Below, piece after piece: positions 28,457 to 37,358 of a DNA stretch of 64,000 nt. A model generated the notes under the pieces. The model saw only the letters and a program-made list of their open reading frames with translations. It ran no database searches and had not been told where the DNA came from. Both the position numbers and the translations under genes were made by a program. Numbering within the stretch: the stretch's first letter is position 1; the number at the start of each line of letters is the position of its first letter. The DNA is from Gordonia zhenghanii. Its GTDB lineage: Bacteria > Actinomycetota > Actinomycetes > Mycobacteriales > Mycobacteriaceae. The stretch lies in assembly GCF_021738965.1 (NCBI RefSeq), contig NZ_JAKKOQ010000013.1, positions 62,001-126,000 of the forward strand, written 5' to 3'.

Positions 28457-29851
28457 TCACCGCACGACGTCGCGCATCGTCAATGCCGCGACCCGACTGA
28501 GTTCGGGACCCGCCGGTATCACCGAGACCACGGACCACGGAGCCCGGACCGGTGCGTCCGACAGTCCGAGGCTGGTCGCCGCGTCGTCCCCCGACAACCG
28601 ATGCCGTACTCCGGTGTCGGAGACGAGGATTCGCTGACCCGCGAGCGGACTGTCGGCCCGCATGCCGGTGAGTGTCACGTATTCGGCGGTTCCGGGCGCG
28701 AGATAGACCGCATCGAGGCCTGGGCCTGCGACACCGTCCGCTGAGCCGAGGCGGACCGGGGTCCGGCCGTCGGGAACGGGCAGGCGGGCGGCGACGACGA
28801 GTCGTTCGTCGGCCGCCGCATCGTCGCGTCCCCGTGTCCAGTGTCGGCACACCACGTCGGTTCCGCCTCGTATGGTCGGCGCCGTATCCGGGAAGTGCCC
28901 CACGGGGAGGCGGTCGACGACCGGGATCCTCGTCAGTTCGGCCGGCGCGATGTCACGGACCGTCGGCGCGACGTCGGCGTCGACGGCGAGCAGCATGTCT
29001 GCCGCAGTCTCCGGCACCTGTTGGACGCCGTCGGACAGCACGACCCGGTAGGCGTACGCGCCGTCGACGGTCGCGGTGCGGACGACGGTGCCGACCCTCG
29101 CCCCGAGCGGACCGGCCGCTCCCCTGCCCGGCACGTCGGGCACCGCGAGTGCGGGCCGCTCCGGAAAGGCGTCGAGCAGCACGGCGGACACCGGACGAGG
29201 TTCTACCCCTTCGAGTCCCAGCGCACGCATCACCTCCACGCGAGTCGTGTCGATTCTGGCCTTCACCGGCACGGGGCCCTCACCGTGCCGATCGGTGAAG
29301 AGCAGCCATCGCTCATCGCCGTAAGACACGAGGACGCCGGTGTCGGCCGCGGCCGCGTGCGGGTCGATGCCGGACAGCACGGTCGTGCCGTCGGGTCCGT
29401 CGCACATCGTCCAGGCGGAGTCGCCGTCGGCGGCAGGTCCGGGCAGCGATGCGGGTGCGCCCGCGATTCCCAGCGTCGGGCCACGCGGATGCTCCCGCAA
29501 CGACGCCGCACTGACCGACTTGACCGGCGCGGGACTGCCGACGACCAACCGTGCCGACGCCAGATTCAACACCGGGTGCATGACACCGTCGACGAGGACG
29601 AACATGGCGCCGCCCGGATCGGTGACGATCTGGGCGTCACCGACCGACGGGGCGGGCCGGACGAGTCCGTACACACCAGCTCCCGCCACGATGAGCACTG
29701 CGATCACGACGCCTGCGATGAGCGCTCGACTCTGCGACCGCATCGGATCGTGGAGCATCCGCACGTCCCGACGAATCAGCGCGTGCTCGGCTCTCGCGAG
29801 CCCGAACCGGTAGCCGCTGACCTGGGCGCGCGTTGTGATGTGTCTGGCCAT
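28457..29851 (-). CDS. eccB: type VII secretion protein EccB
   Basis: 464 residues. The cytosolic N terminus is the family hallmark: T-T-R-A-Q-V-S-G-Y-R-F, then R-D-V-R-M-L-H-D-P-M-R-S-Q. It is followed by a single membrane helix at about residues 44-65 and a large extracytoplasmic domain with repeated blades and Cys pairs. EccB is part of the ESX inner-membrane core complex with EccC, EccD and EccE. The ATG at 29851 is chosen because AGGGGGA lies 9 bases upstream; an ATG three codons earlier touches that site. No eccC, eccD, mycP or esx gene is nearby, so it is an incomplete locus. Confidence 0.9.
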   Translation of the reverse strand: MARHITTRAQVSGYRFGLARAEHALIRRDVRMLHDPMRSQSRALIAGVVIAVLIVAGAGVYGLVRPAPSVGDAQIVTDPGGAMFVLVDGVMHPVLNLASARLVVGSPAPVKSVSAASLREHPRGPTLGIAGAPASLPGPAADGDSAWTMCDGPDGTTVLSGIDPHAAAADTGVLVSYGDERWLLFTDRHGEGPVPVKARIDTTRVEVMRALGLEGVEPRPVSAVLLDAFPERPALAVPDVPGRGAAGPLGARVGTVVRTATVDGAYAYRVVLSDGVQQVPETAADMLLAVDADVAPTVRDIAPAELTRIPVVDRLPVGHFPDTAPTIRGGTDVVCRHWTRGRDDAAADERLVVAARLPVPDGRTPVRLGSADGVAGPGLDAVYLAPGTAEYVTLTGMRADSPLAGQRILVSDTGVRHRLSGDDAATSLGLSDAPVRAPWSVVSVIPAGPELSRVAALTMRDVVR

Positions 29852-29858
29852 TGATGAC

Positions 29859-29950
29859 ATTCCCCCTGAATCGGTCGATTCCCCGATATCGAATCCGATA
29901 CAGGCACGCTAGTCGCGTTGTACTGTGACGCCACGCGATTCGGGGGAATT
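29859..29950. promoter_or_regulatory. divergent eccB/eccE leader with mirrored ribosome-binding segments
   Basis: ATTCCCCCTGAATCG (29859-29873) and CGATTCGGGGGAATT (29936-29950) are inverted copies of each other apart from a single-base gap. Each supplies the GGGGGA ribosome site of one gene. The spacer between them (about 60 bases) must hold both promoters; it contains further short GATTC/GAATC elements. Confidence 0.6.
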
Positions 29951-29953
29951 CAC

Positions 29954-31018
29954 ATGCGACTGCTCATACGTCGGGACCAGCGGTCTCTGCATCCCGCACC
30001 GTTCGACGTCCCCTACGACGACGGCTTCGTCGGCGTCCACCTCGACGGGCCGCGACTCGTGTCGGTGCTGTCCGTCGTGCCGGGGCCGCCCACACCGGTC
30101 CTGCTGCCCGACGGTCCCCGCCCCCGGCTTCCGATCGACGCCATCGCACGCTGCTTCGACTACGCGGACGCGCGTCCGGTCCGGATCGACGTGGTCACTC
30201 GCACCCTCGCTTCCTGGGGCGACGGGCCCGCCGCACGCGCGTACCGCAGCCTCCTCGGTCCGCTGGACCCTGCATCGCATCGCAGCGTCGCGCTCGTCGT
30301 CCACATCGACCCCGAGCAGTGCGGCGACGCCGTTGCTCTGCGCGGCGGCGGGGCGGCCGGAACGCTCCGCGCCGTCCTGTGGTGCGTGCGGAGAGTGATC
30401 GCGGCCGCCGCGCCGCATACCCGTCTGGCGCCGTTGCCTGCGGCAGCGCTCTCTGCGGACGCGGCATGGACCGTCCACGACGCCGCGCAGATCGTCGCGA
30501 CGTTGACTCCGGACGGGTTCGTCGGCTCGGCTCCGCCGATCGGCGGCGACGGCCAGGTGGTCGGCGCGACCGAGTCCGGTGCACCGGTCGCTCTGCGTCT
30601 GGCTGGCCCGCTCGTCGACCGAGTCGACATCGCGGCCGAGCCGCGCCTCGTCCGACAGACGGCGGTCCGGCTCGCCGCGCTCGGCGTCCGCGGGCATGTG
30701 GTCACCGACCGTCCCGCGCAATGGCTCCCGCTGGCCACAGCCATCGACGACCCGCTGCTGTTCGGTGTCGGCGCCACTGTTCCGCCGACCGCGCAAGTCG
30801 TGATCCGCGACGTCGACGGCCCGGGCGACCACAGTTGCGACCCGGGACTCACCGAACTCCGTGTCCGACGACGGTCCGTCGAGGCATCCGATGGCTGCTT
30901 CCTGCTTCGTCAGGACCTCGGCGACGCGTCCCTGCTGCACATCCTCGCACCCGACGGCAGCCCGCCGACGACGGTGCGTACCGTGTCGACACCCGCCGAA
31001 CGCGCCCTCACCGGCTGA
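29954..31018 (+). CDS. eccE: EccE-like type VII secretion protein lacking the N-terminal membrane hairpin
   Basis: 354 residues from the ATG at 29954, placed 6 bases after GGGGGA. It matches the soluble core of EccE: P-F-D-V-P near the start, G-V-H-L-D-G for the conserved G-V-R-W-D-G strand, I-A-R-C-F-D, a segment R-S-L-L-G-P-L-D-P-A-S-H-R-S-V-A-L-V-V-H-I-D-P, and a R-G-G-G-A-A-G-T-L-R block. ESX EccE proteins normally begin with two membrane helices; here the core begins within ~10 residues and no hydrophobic helix is seen. It may bind an EccB/EccC partner encoded elsewhere, or be a divergent relic. The EccE call rests on recalled family patterns. Confidence 0.75.
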   Translation: MRLLIRRDQRSLHPAPFDVPYDDGFVGVHLDGPRLVSVLSVVPGPPTPVLLPDGPRPRLPIDAIARCFDYADARPVRIDVVTRTLASWGDGPAARAYRSLLGPLDPASHRSVALVVHIDPEQCGDAVALRGGGAAGTLRAVLWCVRRVIAAAAPHTRLAPLPAAALSADAAWTVHDAAQIVATLTPDGFVGSAPPIGGDGQVVGATESGAPVALRLAGPLVDRVDIAAEPRLVRQTAVRLAALGVRGHVVTDRPAQWLPLATAIDDPLLFGVGATVPPTAQVVIRDVDGPGDHSCDPGLTELRVRRRSVEASDGCFLLRQDLGDASLLHILAPDGSPPTTVRTVSTPAERALTG

Positions 31019-31034
31019 CTCGCGCCCGCCGGGC

Positions 31035-32255
31035 TCACGGCACGAAGACGCGGACGAACTCCGTGTTCGACGACGCCGCATGCACGACGACATCGGAGTC
31101 GGCGTCGGGGATCCACACGGCGTCGCACGCCGACGCGGTCACGTCGTGCCCGTCACCCGCGGTCACCGTGATCCGACCGGAGAGCACCGCGACGATCTGC
31201 GGCCCCGACACCCCGAAGCTGATCGACGACGGCTGGTGCATTCCCGTTCCGTCGAGGTGGACGCGCGACATCCGGAACTCGGGCGCGGGCGTCATGTACA
31301 CGCGCTCGGCGCCGACGCTCTGAGTCTCCGGCGTCAGTTCGTCGACGCTGACCGGGGTGAAGTCGAGGACCCTGAGTAGTTCGGGAACGTCGATGTGCTT
31401 CGGAGTGAGACCCCCGCGCAGCACATTGTCCGAGTTGGCCATCACCTCCACCGCGGTTCCCTGCAGATACGCGTGCAGCTTGCCTGCGGAGACGTACAGA
31501 GCCTCGCCCGGATTCAGGTGGATGCGGTTCAACAGGAGGGATGCGAGTACACCGGGGTCGCCCGGGTACGCCTCGCCGAGTTCCAGAAGCGAACGCAGCT
31601 CCAGCGCGAACCGTTGCTCGCCGCGCTCGAGGACGCGGACCGCACCGTCGAGCGTGTCGGGCACAAGAGTGCCGATCACCGAGTCGGGCAGGGTGAGCCA
31701 CGTGGTGAACACCGCACGCAGCCCGGTGTCGTCGGGCTGTCCCGCGAGGAGACCGAGGTACGGGTCCAACGCGGGGACTTGAAGACTGCGCAGCAGTTCG
31801 ACGGTCACATGCGGATCACGAAAGCCGGCGAGGACGTCGAACTCGGTGAGCGCGACGACCAACTCCGGCTTATGCCAGCCGTCGCGGTAGTTGCGCTCGG
31901 GTGCGTCGAACCGCAGACCTTCCGCGTTCTCCCTGTCGAATCCGTCAGCCGCCTGCTCGGCGCTCGGATGCGCTTGGAGCGACAGTGGCTCCTGTGCTGC
32001 GAGCACCTTCACCAGGTACGGCAGGCGCGCACCGAACCGGTCGAGCACGTCGGCTCCGAGCTGATTCTCGGGGTCGTCTTCGATCAGGGACAGCAGGTCA
32101 CCGCCCGACTCGACAGTCGCGGGCGACGCCGGATGCGCACCGAACCACAGTTCGGCCTCCGGGTGCGCCGATGGGCTCGGCGCGCCGCGCATCTCCGCCA
32201 GTGCGGTGCGCGACCCCCATGCGTACGGCCGGATGACTCCGGCGAGCAGCTTCAT
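31035..32255 (-). CDS. manA: mannose-6-phosphate isomerase, class I
   Basis: 406 residues. It interconverts mannose-6-P and fructose-6-P, feeding GDP-mannose for arabinomannans and PIMs. Cupin fold: P-Y-A-W-G-S near the N terminus, L-Q-A-H-P-S (Q and H zinc ligands) around residue 97, E-L-V-V-A-L-T-E with a metal-binding E/H region, and the H-L-N-P-G-E-A-L-Y-V and G-K-L-H-A-Y-L core near 245-260. The ATG overlaps the stop of the upstream SIS-like gene (ATGA). In mycobacteria the order is pmmA, Rv3256c, manA; here pmmA is absent. Confidence 0.93.
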   Translation of the reverse strand: MKLLAGVIRPYAWGSRTALAEMRGAPSPSAHPEAELWFGAHPASPATVESGGDLLSLIEDDPENQLGADVLDRFGARLPYLVKVLAAQEPLSLQAHPSAEQAADGFDRENAEGLRFDAPERNYRDGWHKPELVVALTEFDVLAGFRDPHVTVELLRSLQVPALDPYLGLLAGQPDDTGLRAVFTTWLTLPDSVIGTLVPDTLDGAVRVLERGEQRFALELRSLLELGEAYPGDPGVLASLLLNRIHLNPGEALYVSAGKLHAYLQGTAVEVMANSDNVLRGGLTPKHIDVPELLRVLDFTPVSVDELTPETQSVGAERVYMTPAPEFRMSRVHLDGTGMHQPSSISFGVSGPQIVAVLSGRITVTAGDGHDVTASACDAVWIPDADSDVVVHAASSNTEFVRVFVP

Positions 32256-33379
32256 CGCGCGGCGACTCCTGTCAGTTCCAGGTACGCGGCCGCGAAGTCG
32301 GCGCGCACCGCCACCGTGAGGTAGGCGGCGAGGTCCGCGGGCACGTCGCCGAACTCCGCGACGCCGTGGTCGTCCTGCGAAGCAGCGGCGGCGTCGTCGA
32401 GGGGTCCGGCCTCCTCGGTCACGACGACGACGTCGCCGAACGCCGCAGTGCGCTGCTCGACGGCCCAACTCCGGGCCGCAGTCGTCAACAGCACGACGCG
32501 AGGCCGGTCGGCGGGCAGCGCGTCGTCGAAGTCCGGGTCGTAGAAGATCGCGTCCACGACCGCAGACCCCGCAGACGCCGGGACACGCAGGTGCGCGAGC
32601 ACGCCTGCCTCGTCGCCTGCAGCCGACGTGATTCCGGCGACGGTGAACACGGTCGCGGCGATGTGTTCGGCGAGTGCGGTCGCCGCCGGAGCGTCGCCCG
32701 TCCAGGCGATCGCGCGGCCGTCGACGCGTGTCGCCAACAGTTTCGCCTGGTTGCGGAAGCTCTCGTTCTCCGGGTGGTCGAGCGTCGCCTCCACATCCAG
32801 GAGGTCGGCGACATCGGCGAGCGCCGGCGGCGCCGGGTGCGTCCGCACCGCCCCGAACGCCGTGCACACGGCGACGAGCGCCGCGACGATGCGAACGAAG
32901 CCGAAGCGTGTGTCGACGGGCAGCCGAGGCGACAGGTCGGCGAGCGGCTGAGCGCCGACGGCGTCGGCGAACGGCCCTTCGACGGGAACGACCGCGACGA
33001 GCTCCGCCCGACGCCGCAGCGCGCGCAGCGCGGCGTCAGCGTAATTGCGGTCGCCCGGGTCGTCGCCTGCCGCGACCACCACGTCGAGCGGCCCGATCCA
33101 GCCGGGCAGCGAAGGGGCGACGACGAGCGGAACGTCGACGTGCGACGCCAGGAGCGCCACGACGAACTCAGCGGCGCGGCGTGCCGACGCCGACCGGCCG
33201 GTGACCACGACGACGGCGCGCGGATGGAGGTCGGCGAGCGATGCGAGCGCACCTTCGGAGACGGCGTGCGCGACGGCGCGGACGTGCGCGCCGGACGTCG
33301 CGGCTGACCGAAGCAGACCGTCGTGGTCGGCGGCGACGAGACCATCGACATCGTCGAGGTCGCGGAGGGGGTCAGACAT
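32252..33379 (-). CDS. SIS-domain-like protein, partner of ManA (Rv3256c-like)
   Basis: 375 residues. A Rossmann-like SIS fold is suggested by V-V-V-V-T-G-R-S-A-S-A near residue 56 and a second A-I-A-W-T-G-D-A-P-A-A-T block near 225, resembling bifunctional phosphoglucose/phosphomannose isomerases. Neither half has the full catalytic set that I could recognise, so its activity is uncertain. The last codons overlap manA (ATGA), implying coupled translation and a role in mannose-phosphate metabolism. The upstream DUF3499 gene ends 50 bases before it. Confidence 0.75.
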   Translation of the reverse strand: MSDPLRDLDDVDGLVAADHDGLLRSAATSGAHVRAVAHAVSEGALASLADLHPRAVVVVTGRSASARRAAEFVVALLASHVDVPLVVAPSLPGWIGPLDVVVAAGDDPGDRNYADAALRALRRRAELVAVVPVEGPFADAVGAQPLADLSPRLPVDTRFGFVRIVAALVAVCTAFGAVRTHPAPPALADVADLLDVEATLDHPENESFRNQAKLLATRVDGRAIAWTGDAPAATALAEHIAATVFTVAGITSAAGDEAGVLAHLRVPASAGSAVVDAIFYDPDFDDALPADRPRVVLLTTAARSWAVEQRTAAFGDVVVVTEEAGPLDDAAAASQDDHGVAEFGDVPADLAAYLTVAVRADFAAAYLELTGVAAR

Positions 33380-33429
33380 GTGTTCCAGCCTAGGGCATGG
33401 CCTCGGCGAGCCGAGGCGTCCTAATGGGC

Positions 33430-33864
33430 TCAGTCCACCGGATCCGGCAGGACCCGCAAGTGGCCACGCCGTCCCGGCCGCGGAGTGACGCCTGCCGACG
33501 CGGCGGGACGGTCCGAAGCCCGGTGACGTCCGCGCTGCGACTCGTCGAAATCGGTATGCGCCCGGAACGACGGCCGCGCGAAAGGAGCGGCGGCGCCGAC
33601 CTCGCGGACGGCCTCGGCGAGCGCCGTCAGATCCTGGTCTTCGGTGGTCTGCTCGAAGCCGCTTCCGCTGCGGAGCATCTCCCAGCCTCGCGGAACGGTG
33701 ATGCGATCGGCGTGTTCGGCGCACAGGTCCCACGAATGAGGTTCGTCGGCGCCCGCGAGGGGGCCGATGACCGCTGTCGACTCCGCATAGACGAAGGTCA
33801 GCGTGGCCACGGCCAGCTTGGAGCAGCCTGGGCGGCAGCACTGACGAGGGGAACTCACAGCCAC
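33430..33864 (-). CDS. DUF3499 small Cys-containing protein (Rv3258c-like)
   Basis: 144 residues. An N-terminal R-Q-C-C-R-P-G-C (C9, C10, C14) and an L-C-A-E-H-A (C48, H51) could bind zinc. The C-terminal ~45 residues are a basic, disordered tail. The family is conserved in mycolic-acid actinobacteria without known function. It is head to head with the metallopeptidase-like gene 57 bases away and upstream of the SIS/manA pair, the usual genomic order apart from the missing pmmA. Confidence 0.82.
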   Translation of the reverse strand: MAVSSPRQCCRPGCSKLAVATLTFVYAESTAVIGPLAGADEPHSWDLCAEHADRITVPRGWEMLRSGSGFEQTTEDQDLTALAEAVREVGAAAPFARPSFRAHTDFDESQRGRHRASDRPAASAGVTPRPGRRGHLRVLPDPVD

Positions 33865-33921
33865 ACCTTATCGTGTCGTGTCGGCGGCGCCTCGATCGAC
33901 ACACGTCCTAGACTGGCATTC

Positions 33922-34437
33922 ATGGCGTTTCGTCTCGCTCCCCTGCAATCGGGCCACCGTCTTCTCTCCCCCGCACCACGTCGGACGAGGGATCGGCGCG
34001 GACGCGGCCTCCGCGGACCGCTTCTGCCTCCCGGCGCCCCCGCACGCCGAACGAAATCGGACGAGTTCGATCGCGCGGCCGTGGACGCATTCGCCGAGTT
34101 GGATGCGCGATGGCACGACCGACTGTCCGGTCTGGACGTCGCCGTCGACGACATTCCGGGGACCCTTCCCCGAGGGACGGATCCGTCGGAGTGGGAGACG
34201 ATCGCCTGGCCCGAGGAAGTCACCGCCGACGGGCCGGTGCCGTTGGCCCGTCTTATTCCGGCCGCCGTCGACGCACAGGGCCGACCGACGCGCGCACAGA
34301 TCGTCCTGTTCCGCCGCCCGTTGGAGCTCCGCGCCCTCGACGACGATCTGCGGGAGTTGTTGCGCGAGATCCTCATCCAACAAGTCGCGACGTACCTCGG
34401 CGTCGACGAGGAGACCGTCGAAGACGGACCGGACTGA
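33922..34437 (+). CDS. zincin-like (metallopeptidase family) protein with degenerate active site (Rv3259-like)
   Basis: 171 residues. It matches the PF06262-type 'metallopeptidase family': R-A-Q-I-V-L-F-R-R-P-L-E then L-R-E-L-L-R-E-I-L-I-Q-Q-V-A-T-Y-L-G-V-D-E at residues ~130-160. In the family's catalytic members the last helix holds H-E-x-x-H; here the equivalent positions read Q-Q-V-A-T-Y, so protease activity is doubtful. A basic N-terminal stretch R-R-T-R-D-R-R-G-R follows the start. Convergent with whiB2, which ends 23 bases away. Confidence 0.75.
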   Translation: MAFRLAPLQSGHRLLSPAPRRTRDRRGRGLRGPLLPPGAPARRTKSDEFDRAAVDAFAELDARWHDRLSGLDVAVDDIPGTLPRGTDPSEWETIAWPEEVTADGPVPLARLIPAAVDAQGRPTRAQIVLFRRPLELRALDDDLRELLREILIQQVATYLGVDEETVEDGPD

Positions 34438-34459
34438 AGAATTCGGCGAGACGCCGGGA

Positions 34460-34789
34460 CTAGATGATGCCGCGCTTGAGGCGGCGGCGTTCGCGTTCGG
34501 ACATTCCACCCCAGATGCCGAACCGCTCGTCGTTGTGGAGTGCGTACTCGAGGCAGTCCGCCTTGACCTCGCACCCCTGGCAGATTCGCTTCGCTTCGCG
34601 CGTCGATCCGCCCTTCTCGGGGAAGAATGCTTCAGGATCGGTCTGCGCACACAGTGCGCGATCCTGCCATTCGTCCTCGACTGCATCGAACAGTGCTTCA
34701 AAATCGCTTGGTACAGCCGTCAGATGCCCGAACCCCGAGCCGGTAAGTCGACTGGCCGGCTCAGCACCTTCGCCGTGATCAATAGTCAT
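34460..34789 (-). CDS. whiB2: WhiB-family iron-sulfur transcription factor WhiB2 (WhmD)
   Basis: 109 residues. The four cluster cysteines are C47, C70, C73 and C79 (L-C-A-Q, I-C-Q-G-C, A-D-C-L), followed by the G-I-W-G-G turn and the basic tail R-E-R-R-R-L-K-R-G. It binds a [4Fe-4S] cluster and controls septation and cell division genes with the primary sigma factor; it is essential in mycobacteria. It diverges from fbiA with 185 bases between, a region that must hold its promoter. Confidence 0.95.
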   Translation of the reverse strand: MTIDHGEGAEPASRLTGSGFGHLTAVPSDFEALFDAVEDEWQDRALCAQTDPEAFFPEKGGSTREAKRICQGCEVKADCLEYALHNDERFGIWGGMSERERRRLKRGII

Positions 34790-34974
34790 ACTCGGCGCCC
34801 TCCCTGCTTCGCTCCACCCTTAATGACACTGATGTGATTACACACGGTGGCACGGTGCGGGTCAAGCCGAACGCCAAGATTCATTCATAACACCACGGAC
34901 CGACAAAACCGTTCGCACACAAGTTTGCCGACGCCCCTCGGCGTGTCGCCGGGCGCTGGCTAGAGTGGATCCCT

Positions 34975-35988
34975 GTGAAAGTGACCGTACTCGTCGGAGG
35001 CGTCGGCGGCGCCCGTTTCCTGCAGGGCGCACGTGAACTATTCGGCGTCACCCCCTTCCCGCAACCCTTCGACTCGGCGCCCGCCGAAGCGGCTTCGAAC
35101 TCGGTGACCGCGATCGTCAACGTGGGCGACGACGCCTGGATGCACGGCGTCCGCATCTGTCCCGACCTCGACACGTGCATGTACACGCTCGGCGGCGGCA
35201 TCGATCTCGAGCGCGGATGGGGCCACCGGAACGAGACGTGGAACGCGAAGGAAGAACTCGCAGCGTACGGAGCCGATCCGGACTGGTTCGGACTCGGGGA
35301 CCGCGATCTCGCAACCCACCTGATCCGCACTCAGATGCTCGACGCGGGCTTCGCGCTCTCGGACGTCACCGCGGCGTTGTCCAAGCGCTGGCAGCCGGGG
35401 GTCCGACTGCTGCCGGTCACCGACGACCGCCACGAGACCCACGTGGTGATCGACAATCCGGGCGGCGAACCCGGCGAGAAGGTCGCGATCCACTTCCAGG
35501 AGTGGTGGGTGCGGCATCGGGCGCAGGTGCCGACGCACGGGTTCGCTCAGGTCGGCAGTGACGACGCGAAGCCGGCACCCGGTGTGCTCGACGCGATCAC
35601 CGACGCCGACGTCGTGCTCCTCGCACCGTCGAACCCGGTCGTGTCCATCGGCGCGATCACCAGCGTCCCCGGGATTCGAGCGGCGCTTCGGAACACTGCC
35701 GCTCCGGTCGTCGGCATCAGCCCGGTGATCGACGACAAGCCGCTGCGCGGGATGGCCGACGAATGCCTGTCGGTGATCGGGGTCGGCTCGTCGGCCGAGG
35801 CGATCGCCGGACACTTCGGCGCGCGGTCGGGCAACGGACTCCTCGACGGCTGGCTCATCGCCGACGGCGACCACGCGCAGGTCGAGGGGATCTCGATCGG
35901 GTCCGCCCCCCTGCTGATGACCGATCCGGGCGCGACGGCTCAGATGATCCGAGCGGCACTCGCCCTGGTCGGCATGGAGGCCCCATGA
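34975..35988 (+). CDS. fbiA: 2-phospho-L-lactate transferase (F420 biosynthesis, CofD)
   Basis: 337 residues from GTG. It transfers the phospholactate/phosphoenolpyruvate moiety onto FO to make (dehydro-)F420-0. N-terminal [14 protein letters not shown] is the family glycine loop; N-V-G-D-D near 50, G-D-R-D-L-A-T-H and the S-N-P-V-V-S-I-G loop follow. The stop overlaps the fbiB start (ATGA), and fbiB overlaps the NUDIX gene likewise, so the three are translationally coupled. fbiC, making FO, is 15 kb away. Confidence 0.95.
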   Translation: MKVTVLVGGVGGARFLQGARELFGVTPFPQPFDSAPAEAASNSVTAIVNVGDDAWMHGVRICPDLDTCMYTLGGGIDLERGWGHRNETWNAKEELAAYGADPDWFGLGDRDLATHLIRTQMLDAGFALSDVTAALSKRWQPGVRLLPVTDDRHETHVVIDNPGGEPGEKVAIHFQEWWVRHRAQVPTHGFAQVGSDDAKPAPGVLDAITDADVVLLAPSNPVVSIGAITSVPGIRAALRNTAAPVVGISPVIDDKPLRGMADECLSVIGVGSSAEAIAGHFGARSGNGLLDGWLIADGDHAQVEGISIGSAPLLMTDPGATAQMIRAALALVGMEAP

Positions 35989-37358
35989 GTTCTCGAGACA
36001 CCCTGAACTCTGGAGACACCGTGAGCGATCACCGCGCGCTCGAGGGACTGCAGATCCTGCCGGTCACCGGACTCGGCGAGTTCGGCCCCGGCAGCGACGT
36101 CGCAGCGGAGGTCACGAAGGCGGCGCCGTGGCTCGTCGACGGCGACGTGTTGGTCGTGACGAGCAAGATCTTCTCCAAGACCGAGGGCCGGATGGTCGAC
36201 GCGCCGACCGACCCCGAAGAGCGAGACACGTTCCGCCGCAAGCTCATCGATGACGAAACGGTTCGCGTCGTGGCCAAACGCAACCGGACTCTGATCACCG
36301 CGAACCGCAACGGTCTGGTGCAGGCCGCGGCGGGCGTCGACGGCTCCAACGTCCGCACCGATCAGATCGCACTGCTGCCCCTCGATCCGGACGCGAGCGC
36401 CGCCCGGCTGCGCGCCGATCTCGCCGCACGCGGACTCGACGTCGCGGTCATCATCACAGACACGATGGGGCGTGCTTGGCGGACCGGACAGACCGATGTG
36501 GCCATCGGGGCCGCAGGCGTCGCCGTCAGCCATGCGTACGACGGCATCGACGACACGTACGGCAACACGTTGGTCGTGACCGACATCGCCGTCGCCGACG
36601 AACTCGCAGGCGCCGCCGACCTCGTGAAGGGCAAACTCGACGGCGTGCCGGTCGCGGTGGTCCGCGGCTGGACCCCTGCCGACGATGGTTCGACGGCGCG
36701 CGACCTGGTCCGCGACCTCGAGGACGACATGTTTCGCCTCGGCGTCGAGGAGGCGATCGACCGAGGCCGCCGGGAAGCGATCCTGACCCGCCGATCGGTC
36801 CGATCGTTCGCCGACGGCCCGGTACCCGACGAGGTGATGAACGCGGCCTTCGCCGACGCCCTCACCGCACCGGCGCCCCACCACACGCATCCGATCCAGT
36901 TCCTCTGGCTCCGCGACGACACGCGTCGCCGCGCACTCCTCGACGCGATGAGCGACGCGTGGCGCGCCGATCTCGAATCCGACGAGAAGACCGACGGCTC
37001 GATCGCGAAGCGTGTGTCGCGCGGGCAGATCCTCTACGACGCACCGGAACTCGTCATCCCCGTCCTGACCGGCGAGGGTATGCACACGTATTCCGACACC
37101 CGCCGCAACGCCTGCGAGCGGACCATGTTCACCGTCGCCGGGGGCGCAGCCGTCTCCGGGCTGCTGGTCGGGCTGTCGGTCCGCGGAGTCGGCAGTTGCT
37201 GGGTCGGCTCGACGATCTTCGCGGCGTCGACGGTCCGCCAGAAACTCGGCCTGCCCGACGAGTGGCAGCCGTTGGGCGCTGTCGCGATCGGCTATCCGGC
37301 CGACGAGCAGGCGCTCCGCGCGCCTGCCTCGATCGAGGGTCTGGTGACGCAGCTGTGA
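35985..37358 (+). CDS. fbiB: F420:gamma-glutamyl ligase with C-terminal nitroreductase-like domain
   Basis: 457 residues. The N-terminal ~245 residues are the CofE ligase that adds glutamates to F420-0 ([25 protein letters not shown]). The C-terminal ~210 residues are the FMN-binding nitroreductase-like domain that reduces dehydro-F420-0 (R-R-S-V-R-S-F near 265, then G-S-C-W-V-G-S). The two-domain form is typical of mycobacteria and relatives. The ATG lies in the ATGA overlap with fbiA. Confidence 0.95.
   Translation: MSSRDTLNSGDTVSDHRALEGLQILPVTGLGEFGPGSDVAAEVTKAAPWLVDGDVLVVTSKIFSKTEGRMVDAPTDPEERDTFRRKLIDDETVRVVAKRNRTLITANRNGLVQAAAGVDGSNVRTDQIALLPLDPDASAARLRADLAARGLDVAVIITDTMGRAWRTGQTDVAIGAAGVAVSHAYDGIDDTYGNTLVVTDIAVADELAGAADLVKGKLDGVPVAVVRGWTPADDGSTARDLVRDLEDDMFRLGVEEAIDRGRREAILTRRSVRSFADGPVPDEVMNAAFADALTAPAPHHTHPIQFLWLRDDTRRRALLDAMSDAWRADLESDEKTDGSIAKRVSRGQILYDAPELVIPVLTGEGMHTYSDTRRNACERTMFTVAGGAAVSGLLVGLSVRGVGSCWVGSTIFAASTVRQKLGLPDEWQPLGAVAIGYPADEQALRAPASIEGLVTQL

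Noticed and set aside
34790..34974. Specific operator between whiB2 and fbiA
   Set aside because: Some short repeated TGTGATTACA-like words are present, but no clear dyad; not supportable.
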